From assembly GCF_000157995.1 (NCBI RefSeq), contig NZ_GG657555.1:58809-95612 (forward strand): a stretch of DNA of 36,804 nt, given 5' to 3'. The notes beneath the pieces are model-generated. The model searched no databases. It was not told the origin of the DNA and saw only the letters and a list, made by a program, of their open reading frames with translations. The DNA is from Holdemania filiformis DSM 12042. Its GTDB lineage: Bacteria; Bacillota_I; Bacilli_A; Erysipelotrichales; Erysipelotrichaceae. A program made the translations under genes and the position numbers. Shown piece by piece: positions 7,080-16,300 of the stretch (its first letter is position 1; every line of letters begins with the position of its first letter).

Positions 7080-7093
7080 GGAGGGAATAACAC

Positions 7094-7564
7094 ATGCCAA
7101 GAAAAGGTTATATTGCGAAGAGAGATGTATTGGTTGATCCAATTTACAATTCGAAACTGGTCACTCGCTTAATCAACAAGCTGATGCTGGACGGCAAGAA
7201 GAACGTCGCTCAGGATATCCTGTACAACGCTTTCGATATCGTCGAAGCGAAGACGGGACGTCAGCCGATGGAAGTCTTTGAACAGGCTCTGTCCAACATC
7301 ATGCCGCTGCTGGAACTGAAGGTTCGTCGTGTCGGCGGCGCCAACTATCAGGTACCAATCGAAGTTTCTTCTGAAAGAAGACTGACGCTGGGTCTGCGCT
7401 GGCTGGTTAACTACAGCCGTCTGCGCCATGAAAAGACCATGGAACAGCGCCTGGCTGCGGAAATCATGGATGCGGCCAACGGCACTGGGGCTTCCGTCAA
7501 GAAGAAGGAAGATACCCACAAGATGGCCGAAGCCAACAAGGCCTTCGCTCATTACCGCTGGTAA
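7094..7564 (+). CDS. rpsG: Small ribosomal subunit protein uS7
   Basis: A 156-residue S7, the primary 16S rRNA binder that nucleates assembly of the 30S head. The start [12 protein letters not shown] and the segment [26 protein letters not shown] are typical, and the length is standard. It follows rpsL by 14 bases with a GGAGGG ribosome binding site and is followed by fusA, the usual str order. In E. coli S7 represses its own operon; nothing here proves the same. Confidence 0.97.
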   Translation: MPRKGYIAKRDVLVDPIYNSKLVTRLINKLMLDGKKNVAQDILYNAFDIVEAKTGRQPMEVFEQALSNIMPLLELKVRRVGGANYQVPIEVSSERRLTLGLRWLVNYSRLRHEKTMEQRLAAEIMDAANGTGASVKKKEDTHKMAEANKAFAHYRW

Positions 7565-7603
7565 GCGGCTGCAGAATCTGCAGAGTTACGAAAGGAGAAA
7601 TTT

Positions 7604-9682
<2,079 letters not shown>

Positions 9683-9689
9683 TCTGACC

Positions 9690-9718
9690 TTGATTTCTTC
9701 GGACGTTTATCTTAAAAT
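9690..9718 (+). promoter_or_regulatory. Possible separate tuf promoter
   Basis: TTGATT (9690-9695), 17 bp, TAAAAT (9713-9718) in the fusA-tuf gap. It could add extra EF-Tu expression; co-transcription from the str promoter is also likely because no terminator separates them. Confidence 0.45.
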
Positions 9719-9760
9719 AGACTTGGCTAATTGAATGGAAAATTAGGAGGAATTTGCAAA

Positions 9761-10945
<1,185 letters not shown>

Positions 10946-10973
10946 GTTTCGGTCATCGTTAAAAAATTCCTGA

Positions 10974-11001
10974 AAAGAGATCCCTTGCGGATCTCTTTTT
11001 G
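10974..11001 (+). terminator. Terminator of the str operon
   Basis: AAAGAGATCC (10974-10983) pairs with GGATCTCTTT (10989-10998) around CTTGC, followed by further T residues; 28 bases after the tuf stop. Confidence 0.9.
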
Positions 11002-11027
11002 CGTTTGGGAAACGGCGATGGTATAAT
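10999..11027 (+). promoter_or_regulatory. Promoter of the AraC-family gene
   Basis: TTGCGT (10999-11004), 17 bp, TATAAT (11022-11027) with an extended TG at 11019-11020. The -35 overlaps the tail of the tuf terminator. Confidence 0.55.
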
Positions 11028-11048
11028 AAAAAACAGGAGAAAACCCGT

Positions 11049-12374
11049 ATGAAACCATTCCGACATGATTACATTACTTCTCAAGTTCTGCGTTTTCATC
11101 AGACGGCGCTGCGGTATTCCGCTTCTGCCTTGAGCGTTGTCGCGATTTTGGAAGGCTGTGCCCAGGTGAAGCGGTTCAGCCGTCTGAGTGAAATGAGCGC
11201 CGGGGATGTTTTTTTTGTGAATGCCGGGGAAGTATGGGCCATGACATCGCGCGAAGGCTGTACGGCCTTGTGTGTAGAGATTGAAACCGCACTGCTGCCG
11301 CAGGTCAGCTATCCCTATGCCGACCGTGTTCAGCTGGTGGATTCGTTAGTCGATCCCGATCAGACCCGCGAGGTATCGCTGGTTTACCGCGACTGTATTT
11401 TCTTAAAGGATATTTTGGAAACCTATGCTTTGTTCAATCAGAAAGAAAAAGCAAGTCAGCGGCCGTTAATGGAAGAAAAGCTCGGTCTGACGCTGGTCAT
11501 GGAATATAATGTTCAAAATGAAGTCAACCGGCAGTTTCGGGCGGTCAGCGAAGATAAATTTGTGCGGTATTACCGGATACTGGATTATATTGTAACGCAT
11601 CTGGAGGAGAAGCTATCGCTGCAGCAGGCCGCAGACGCCGAGAAAATGCAGAAAAGTTATTTTGCCCAGTTGTGGAAACAGAACGACAACATGACGTTTC
11701 TGGAATGCGTCAGCCGCTGCCGGCTGCGGGAAGCGGAGCGCCGGCTGTTGTTTACGGCAGAAAGCAACGCCGGGATCTGCAAGGCGTGCGGTTTTTCCGA
11801 CTCCAAATATTTTTACCGCAATTTCCAGCAGGAATTCCAGATGACGCCGAGTCAGTGGAAAAGCCGGTGGACCCAAGGGCGCTGTCCGGACGAGGAAAGG
11901 CTGCCGTTAACGGAAGGTCTGCGCTGCGTCGCGGTTCAGCAGCGGCAGTTGGATTATGTGAAAACGGATACCCGTCTGTACCAGCAGTATCTGTGGCTAC
12001 GCGAAGGTCCTGAAGCAAAAGCGGCGGCGCTGGAGCTGAAGCTTGATCTGTATCATCCTGATAATGTCCTGATGCTTGGGCAGCAGCGGGTTCTGACGTG
12101 GTATGGTTTCGACTTGTTGATGAATATCGTCCGCCAGCGCCAGCTGAGCGTGACGCTGCAGCTGCGGATGGATTGTCTGCTTGAATCGCAGGATCAGCAG
12201 GAGTTTGAAGAATTGATCGCCCAGGTCTATGCCCGGCTGGGAACCCGGGTCACGAAAAACTGGAAATTTGAGCTGGCCTGCCGTTCTGAGCGGGAATTGG
12301 ATCAGGCTGAAAAGCTCTGCGGCTGGCTGCAAAAGAAGCTGCCAACCTGTAAGGCGGTCTGCGTTTTAACGTGA
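11049..12374 (+). CDS. AraC-family regulator with extra C-terminal domain
   Basis: A 441-residue regulator. Residues about 20-80 look like a small cupin sensing domain (S-A-G-D-V-F-F-V-N-A-G-E). The two-helix-turn-helix AraC domain spans about 172-274, ending in the signature GICKACGFSDSKYFYRNFQQEFQMTPSQWKSRW-like region. Unusually, about 165 residues follow the DNA-binding domain, whereas in most AraC proteins that domain is C-terminal; this tail looks like a mixed alpha/beta fold, perhaps a degenerate glycosidase-like barrel, but I cannot assign it. Start ATG is behind AGGAGA. Target and ligand unknown; the tat genes follow with their own promoter. Confidence 0.82.
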   Translation: MKPFRHDYITSQVLRFHQTALRYSASALSVVAILEGCAQVKRFSRLSEMSAGDVFFVNAGEVWAMTSREGCTALCVEIETALLPQVSYPYADRVQLVDSLVDPDQTREVSLVYRDCIFLKDILETYALFNQKEKASQRPLMEEKLGLTLVMEYNVQNEVNRQFRAVSEDKFVRYYRILDYIVTHLEEKLSLQQAADAEKMQKSYFAQLWKQNDNMTFLECVSRCRLREAERRLLFTAESNAGICKACGFSDSKYFYRNFQQEFQMTPSQWKSRWTQGRCPDEERLPLTEGLRCVAVQQRQLDYVKTDTRLYQQYLWLREGPEAKAAALELKLDLYHPDNVLMLGQQRVLTWYGFDLLMNIVRQRQLSVTLQLRMDCLLESQDQQEFEELIAQVYARLGTRVTKNWKFELACRSERELDQAEKLCGWLQKKLPTCKAVCVLT

Positions 12375-12421
12375 ATGGTCAATATATCAAAAAATAAAAT
12401 GGTAAAAATATAAATAAACGC

Positions 12422-12450
12422 TATACAAATTCCGGACGACTTGTTATAAT
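12422..12450 (+). promoter_or_regulatory. tat cluster promoter
   Basis: TATACA (12422-12427), 17 bp, TATAAT (12445-12450) with an extended TG at 12442-12443. The -35 is weak, the extended -10 is strong. AAGGAG (12460-12465) and an ATG at 12475 follow. Confidence 0.55.
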
Positions 12451-12474
12451 AATCTCACAAAGGAGAAACGGGGT

Positions 12475-12957
12475 ATGAAGATAGGAATTGCCGAGATCAT
12501 CGTGATCTGCGTGATCGCGTTGGTGGCCTTAGGACCGGAGAAGCTTCCGATCTACGCGAAAAAGCTGGGGGCGTCGCTGAAAGAAGTCAAGAAAGTGACA
12601 GGCGATCTGTCCAAGGACATCCGCGAGAATATCGTTGAACCGCTCGATGAAGCGAGCGCGCCGTTAAAGGAAGCGATTGAACCGATCGTGTCGCTGAAAG
12701 AGGATGTCAACAAGTCGATTGACGACGTGACAAAATCGTTCAAGTCGATTGGCAAGCCGGCGAAGAAAGAAGAAGCCAAGCCGGAGGTTATCGAAGCGGA
12801 AGTGACCGAAACCGCCGCCGCGGAAGTTGAAACACAGGCCGTTGCGGAAACGGCTGAAGAAACGCCGTCGTTAGCGGAAACGTATACCGGCCGCAAAGCA
12901 CCGCGCCGTCAGCGTCCAGCTGCGAAAACCGCGGGCCGCCGCTCGCATAACGCGTAA
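12475..12957 (+). CDS. Tat translocase subunit, TatB-like
   Basis: A 160-residue member of the TatA/TatB family: one N-terminal membrane helix (about 4-19), the L-G-P-E-K-L-P hinge, an amphipathic helix (about 25-45) and a long charged tail rich in Glu, Ala and Lys ending in a basic segment. The LGPEKLP hinge (rather than the FG hinge of TatA), and a tail of more than 100 residues, resemble TatB of Proteobacteria (E. coli TatB is 171 residues). Firmicutes usually have only TatA and TatC, so a distinct TatB-like subunit is noteworthy; a long TatA cannot be excluded. It is first in a tatB-like/tatA/tatC cluster. Confidence 0.82.
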   Translation: MKIGIAEIIVICVIALVALGPEKLPIYAKKLGASLKEVKKVTGDLSKDIRENIVEPLDEASAPLKEAIEPIVSLKEDVNKSIDDVTKSFKSIGKPAKKEEAKPEVIEAEVTETAAAEVETQAVAETAEETPSLAETYTGRKAPRRQRPAAKTAGRRSHNA

Positions 12958-12988
12958 TTTATTTATTAAAAATCAGGAGGGAAAAATC

Positions 12989-13162
12989 ATGTTTGGAAAA
13001 TTGGGAACCACAGAGTTATTAGTCATCTTAGTGATCGTCATTGTTATTTTTGGTCCGAAGCAGCTGCCGAAGCTGAGCAAAATGTTTGGCAAGACGATTA
13101 AGAACTTTAAGGAAGGCATGTCCGATAATAAGGATTCCGACAAGTCTGACGACGAAGAATAA
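12989..13162 (+). CDS. tatA: Tat translocase subunit TatA
   Basis: A 57-residue TatA: MFGKLGTTELLVI, one membrane helix (about 8-20), the F-G-P-K-Q-L-P hinge, an amphipathic helix (about 25-42) and a short acidic tail (DSDKSDDEE). TatA forms the transport channel for folded proteins exported by the twin-arginine pathway. It starts behind AGGAGGG, 31 bases after the TatB-like gene, and ends five bases before tatC. At 57 residues it is typical of the short TatA proteins of Gram-positive bacteria. Confidence 0.9.
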   Translation: MFGKLGTTELLVILVIVIVIFGPKQLPKLSKMFGKTIKNFKEGMSDNKDSDKSDDEE

Positions 13163-13167
13163 GCAGT

Positions 13168-13974
13168 ATGGCGAAGCATAAACAGAAACAGGAACAAGAG
13201 AATGAAGAAGCGGTCATGTCGCTGACCGGACATCTGAAGGAACTGCGCAACCGGATTCTGATCGTGATCGCGGTTCTGTTCGCTGGCTTACTGATCTGTT
13301 TCAACTACGCGGGGCCGATTGTTAACCTGTTGACGGAACAGGGAACGGAGCTGGGCTATCAGTTCGTTTACCTTTCGCCGCAGGCGCTGTTCATGCAGTA
13401 TATCAAGGTCGCACTGATCGGTGCGGTCTGCCTCGGTTCGCCGGTGATCCTGTATGAAATCTGGGCGTTTATTCGTCCGGGCCTGGAACGCAAGGAAAAC
13501 TTCGTGTTCTTCTTCGCGATGGTCGCCGGTTTGTTTTTCTTTGTTCTCGGCGCCGGGTTTGCTTACAAGATCGCGCTGCCGTTCATGTTGTATTTCTTCA
13601 TTCATGTCAACGCCTCGACGTCGATCATCGCGTCGATTTCCATTGAAAGCTATCTCAGCTTCATCATGACGATTTTTATCACCTTCGGCGCGGTGTTTGA
13701 AATGCCGGTTGTGACGGTGATTCTGACCCAGCTGGGGCTGATGCGGCCGGAATGGATGATCAAGGGCCGCTCGGTAGTGATCGTCGTCATCTTCATTGTC
13801 GCTGCGATCATTACGCCGCCGGATGTCGTGTCGCAGATCATGATCGCCCTGCCGATGCTGCTGCTGTATCAGTTGAGCATCTGGCTGTGCCGGATTTTCC
13901 GCAAGCGTAAAATTGCCGGGAATGAAGACGAAGACGAGGATGAGGAAGAAACGAAGGCATCAAAACAGGCATAA
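13168..13974 (+). CDS. tatC: Sec-independent protein translocase TatC
   Basis: A 268-residue, six-helix membrane protein, the receptor for twin-arginine signal peptides. After a charged N-terminus come HLKELRNRILI, the segment Y-L-S-P-Q-A-L-F, S-P-V-I-L-Y-E-I-W-A-F-I-R-P-G-L, F-E-M-P-V-V and the late I-T-P-P-D-V-V-S-Q loop, all characteristic. The C-terminal tail is strongly acidic (EDEDEDEEE) and longer than usual. The ATG at 13168 has a weak ribosome binding site; the ATG at 13216 (MSLTGHLKELR) is an alternative. Translation is likely coupled to tatA. Confidence 0.95.
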   Translation: MAKHKQKQEQENEEAVMSLTGHLKELRNRILIVIAVLFAGLLICFNYAGPIVNLLTEQGTELGYQFVYLSPQALFMQYIKVALIGAVCLGSPVILYEIWAFIRPGLERKENFVFFFAMVAGLFFFVLGAGFAYKIALPFMLYFFIHVNASTSIIASISIESYLSFIMTIFITFGAVFEMPVVTVILTQLGLMRPEWMIKGRSVVIVVIFIVAAIITPPDVVSQIMIALPMLLLYQLSIWLCRIFRKRKIAGNEDEDEDEEETKASKQA

Positions 13975-13991
13975 GCCGTCATTCTCAAACC

Positions 13992-14020
13992 AGATCAGGA
14001 GCAATCCTGATCTTTTTTTG
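13992..14020 (+). terminator. Terminator of the tat cluster
   Basis: AGATCAGGA (13992-14000) pairs with TCCTGATCT (14005-14013) around GCAA, followed by seven T residues. Confidence 0.9.
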
Positions 14021-14099
14021 AAAATTCTCGAAATCTGCCACAATCCTAGGAATTTTCTCAGTCTTCGTGTAAAATGAAATCAGAATGGGGGAGATTTTT

Positions 14100-14861
14100 A
14101 TGTTTGTACGCGCAGAATTGAAACGCCGGGCGAAAGAGGTATTGAGCCGGAAATATTTAAAACTGTTTGTCGCCTGTTTGCTTTTGTATTGGCTGGGGAA
14201 TGGGATTGGGAATTTTAAGATCTTTCAGATCAACTTCAATTTCAGCGGACCGACAGCGCAGTGGCTGGACGCCATGACGATTACCTTGTTTGGCAAGACC
14301 TATTCCGGGTTGAGTTCTTTAATGACGCTGTTTGGTCCGCTGGTTCTGATGTATACGCTGCTTTCGGCGGCTGTTGCGGCGCTGATCCGGCTGATCGTGC
14401 TGAATCCGCTGAGCTTCGGTTTGATGAATTATATGAAAAAGGCGTCCACAGATGAGGAAAACGCCAACGATGTATTCCGTTGCTTCAATCAATGGGAAGA
14501 CTTGAAACGGGTGGCGCTGACCGGTTTCTGGCGGGATCTGATCGTGTTTCTGTACTCGCTGTTGTTTGTTATTCCGGGGATCGTTAAATCGTACAGCTAT
14601 CGGTTTGTGCCGTATTTGACTGAGGATGAACCGGATCTTGATCCGCAGCAGATCCTGGCGCTTTCCCAGGAAATGACGCAGGGGATCAAGCTGGATCTGT
14701 TTGTGCTGGATCTTTCCTTCTTTTTATGGTATTTATTAGGGGCGGTTACGTTTAATATCGGCACGTATTTCATCCGGCCTTATATCAACCAGACGGATGC
14801 GGAGTGCTATCTGGAAGTGCGTAATCAATATTATGGAGGAACGCATGAGAACTGGGATTAA
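14100..14861 (+). CDS. DUF975-family integral membrane protein
   Basis: A 253-residue membrane protein with about five or six helices. It begins MFVRAELKRRAKEVL and has the family segments IPGIVKSYSYRFVPYLTEDEP, the late P-Y-I-N-Q-T-D-A-E-C-Y-L-E-V-R stretch and a preceding NPLSFGLMNY region. Its function is not known. The start at 14100 is preferred over 14085 because GGGGGAG (14087-14093) overlaps the earlier ATG and sits six bases before the later one. Its 3' end overlaps the HAD gene by 17 bases, suggesting coupled translation. Confidence 0.82.
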   Translation: MFVRAELKRRAKEVLSRKYLKLFVACLLLYWLGNGIGNFKIFQINFNFSGPTAQWLDAMTITLFGKTYSGLSSLMTLFGPLVLMYTLLSAAVAALIRLIVLNPLSFGLMNYMKKASTDEENANDVFRCFNQWEDLKRVALTGFWRDLIVFLYSLLFVIPGIVKSYSYRFVPYLTEDEPDLDPQQILALSQEMTQGIKLDLFVLDLSFFLWYLLGAVTFNIGTYFIRPYINQTDAECYLEVRNQYYGGTHENWD

Positions 14862-15510
14862 AGGAATTTTGTTTGATTTGGACAACACGCTGATCGACCG
14901 GCAGGCAGCTGCTGACGCCAAGGTCAGAAAATTAGTGGACGAGCTGTTTCCGCAGCTGCGGGATGAACCGGTGGAGCGGGAAAATATCGTTCAGAAGCTG
15001 CTGACCTGGGATGAATATGGTTCAATTCCAAAGATTCACATGTATTCGATGCTGGCAAAGGAATACGGTATCAGCCAGGAACAGGTCGACGCGCTGTGCA
15101 AGGACTGGAATGATACATTCGGCGATTACACTGTCGTATTTCCGCAGGCGCGCAGAGTCGTGGAGCAGCTGAAGAAAAAATATAAGGTGGGCATCGTCAC
15201 CAACGGCATTTCGCCAATGCAGCGGCGTAAGCTGGAATTGTGCGGTCTGGCAGACCTTTTTGAGGTGATCGTTGTTTCCGGCGAATTTAAGGCCCATAAA
15301 CCGGATGTGGAAATCTTTCTGGAAGGGGCGCGCCAGCTGGAGCTGCCGCCGGAGGAAATCGCGTTTGTCGGCGATACGTTCGCTACCGATATCATCGGCG
15401 CCTACCGGGCAGGCATGCAGCCCATCTGGATTTTCGCGAATCCCGGCCAGCAATGCCAGGCAGATCTGCCGCGGATTTACCGGATTGAGGAATTGCTCGA
15501 TCTGTTATAA
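14845..15510 (+). CDS. HAD-family hydrolase, probable phosphatase
   Basis: A 221-residue cytoplasmic HAD phosphatase, subfamily I. Motif I is FDLDNTLID with nucleophile Asp11 and Asp13; motif II is the T of IVTNG (Thr119); motif III is Lys152 in KAHKPD; motif IV is VGDTFATD (Asp177, Asp182). A helical cap lies between about 20 and 95. The fold and motifs resemble YjjG-type nucleotidases, but substrate cannot be read from the sequence. Start at 14845 is chosen because GGAGGA lies at 14835-14840; earlier ATGs sit upstream or within that site. Confidence 0.87.
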   Translation: MRTGIKGILFDLDNTLIDRQAAADAKVRKLVDELFPQLRDEPVERENIVQKLLTWDEYGSIPKIHMYSMLAKEYGISQEQVDALCKDWNDTFGDYTVVFPQARRVVEQLKKKYKVGIVTNGISPMQRRKLELCGLADLFEVIVVSGEFKAHKPDVEIFLEGARQLELPPEEIAFVGDTFATDIIGAYRAGMQPIWIFANPGQQCQADLPRIYRIEELLDLL

Positions 15511-15564
15511 GCCGAGGACTTGAATAAAACAGGCAGGAGAAAGCGGATTCGGATCGCAAGAATC

Positions 15565-15596
15565 AAGGCTGGAACCTGGCCTTTTTCTTTTTTTGA
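15565..15596 (+). terminator. Terminator after the HAD gene
   Basis: AAGGC (15565-15569) pairs with GCCTT (15579-15583), followed by a long T-rich run. It isolates the DUF975-HAD pair from the second feo operon. Confidence 0.65.
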
Positions 15597-15695
15597 GGGA
15601 AAATGCCGGAGAGCAAAACTACAGCTCGGGCCGTAAAGTAAAAAGTATTTGTCAAGTTGAATGCTCGGAAAAAAGGAAAATCCTTCAAAAAAAGA

Positions 15696-15724
15696 TTGAC
15701 ATAGATGTTAGATTAAGATAACAT
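15696..15724 (+). promoter_or_regulatory. Second feo operon promoter
   Basis: TTGACA (15696-15701), 17 bp, TAACAT (15719-15724). Identical hexamers and spacing to the promoter at 223-251. Confidence 0.75.
15706..15723. promoter_or_regulatory. Operator 1 of the second feo operon
   Basis: TGTTAG (15706-15711), six bases, ATAACA (15718-15723): an imperfect inverted repeat covering the spacer and -10 box. Occupation would block RNA polymerase. Candidate DtxR-type site. Confidence 0.55.
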
Positions 15725-15734
15725 ATAGACTGTA

Positions 15735-15752
15735 AGTTAGCCAAAGCTAATT
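15735..15752. promoter_or_regulatory. Operator 2 of the second feo operon
   Basis: AGTTAG (15735-15740), six bases, CTAATT (15747-15752), just downstream of the expected transcription start. It is 29 bases from operator 1; the two sites at 233 and 261 are 28 bases apart, nearly the same layout. Confidence 0.55.
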
Positions 15753-15788
15753 AAACAGATCTTTTTACTTAAAGGAGGAGTGAGGTTG

Positions 15789-15998
15789 ATGCCGTTAACC
15801 TTGGCCCAGGTTGGACAGATCAACGCTGTAAAACGAATCGGCGGGAAGGAAGAAGTTCGGCGTTTCTTAAATTCACTCGGTTTTATCGAGGGCAGCGAGG
15901 TCATGCTCATTTCGCAGAACCAGGGCAATGTCATCGTCAAGGTGAAGGAGTCCCGCGTGGCCATCAGTAAAGAAATGGCCCGCAAGATCATGATATAA
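15789..15998 (+). CDS. feoA: FeoA-domain protein (second locus, first copy)
   Basis: A 69-residue FeoA/SH3-like protein, more diverged than the other two copies: MPLTLAQVGQINAVKRIGG, then the E-E-V-R-R-F-L-N-S-L-G-F-I-E-G segment in place of the usual R-x-R-L-x-D-M-G. Such tandem FeoA proteins, one divergent, occur in Firmicutes feo operons; the divergent one may be regulatory or adapt FeoB. The ATG at 15789 is ten bases after AGGAGG; TTG at 15786 and GTG at 15780 are alternatives. It ends 15 bases before the next feoA. Confidence 0.87.
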   Translation: MPLTLAQVGQINAVKRIGGKEEVRRFLNSLGFIEGSEVMLISQNQGNVIVKVKESRVAISKEMARKIMI

Positions 15999-16013
15999 AA
16001 AGGGGGGGATAAA

Positions 16014-16235
16014 ATGAAAACGTTAAAGGATATCCGGGTCGGAGACACCGTTTCCGTCAAAAAGCTTCATGGCGAAGGCGCGGTTAAGCGCCGGATCATG
16101 GACATGGGCATTACGAAGGGTGTCGAAGTCTATGTGCGCAAGGTTGCGCCGCTGGGCGATCCGGTGGAGATCAACGTCCGCGGTTATGAATTATCGCTGC
16201 GCAAAGCCGACGCCCAGATGATCGAAGTGGAATAA
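16014..16235 (+). CDS. feoA: Ferrous iron transport protein A (second locus, second copy)
   Basis: A 73-residue FeoA of canonical type, with KRRIMDMGITKG, V-R-K-V-A-P-L-G-D-P-V-E-I and RGYELSLRK. It is much closer to FeoA of the first locus (631-858) than to its immediate neighbour, with 29 identical bases shared, so it was probably copied together with feoB between the loci. AGGGGGGGA precedes the ATG. A terminator-like hairpin follows at once, before feoB2. Confidence 0.92.
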   Translation: MKTLKDIRVGDTVSVKKLHGEGAVKRRIMDMGITKGVEVYVRKVAPLGDPVEINVRGYELSLRKADAQMIEVE

Positions 16236-16258
16236 AGGCCGGAGGGCCTGTCTTTTTT
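16236..16258 (+). terminator. Terminator-like hairpin inside the feo operon
   Basis: AGGCC (16236-16240) and GGCCT (16245-16249) around GGAG, followed by GTCTTTTTT. It begins immediately after the feoA2b stop and precedes feoB2, so it could lower feoB2 expression relative to the two feoA genes. Confidence 0.55.
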
Positions 16259-16266
16259 GGATATAT

Positions 16267-16284
16267 AGTTAGCTTAAGCTAATT
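16267..16284. promoter_or_regulatory. Palindromic operator between feoA2b and feoB2
   Basis: The core TTAGCTTAAGCTAA (16269-16282) is a perfect 14-bp palindrome and fits AGTTAG-N6-CTAATT. It lies 17 bases before the feoB2 start. The central CTTAAG is also the centre of the B. subtilis MntR box, supporting a DtxR/MntR-type binder. No clear promoter is visible beside it, so it may control an unseen promoter or act as a roadblock. Confidence 0.6.
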
Positions 16285-16300
16285 TTAGGAGGGATAGAAC

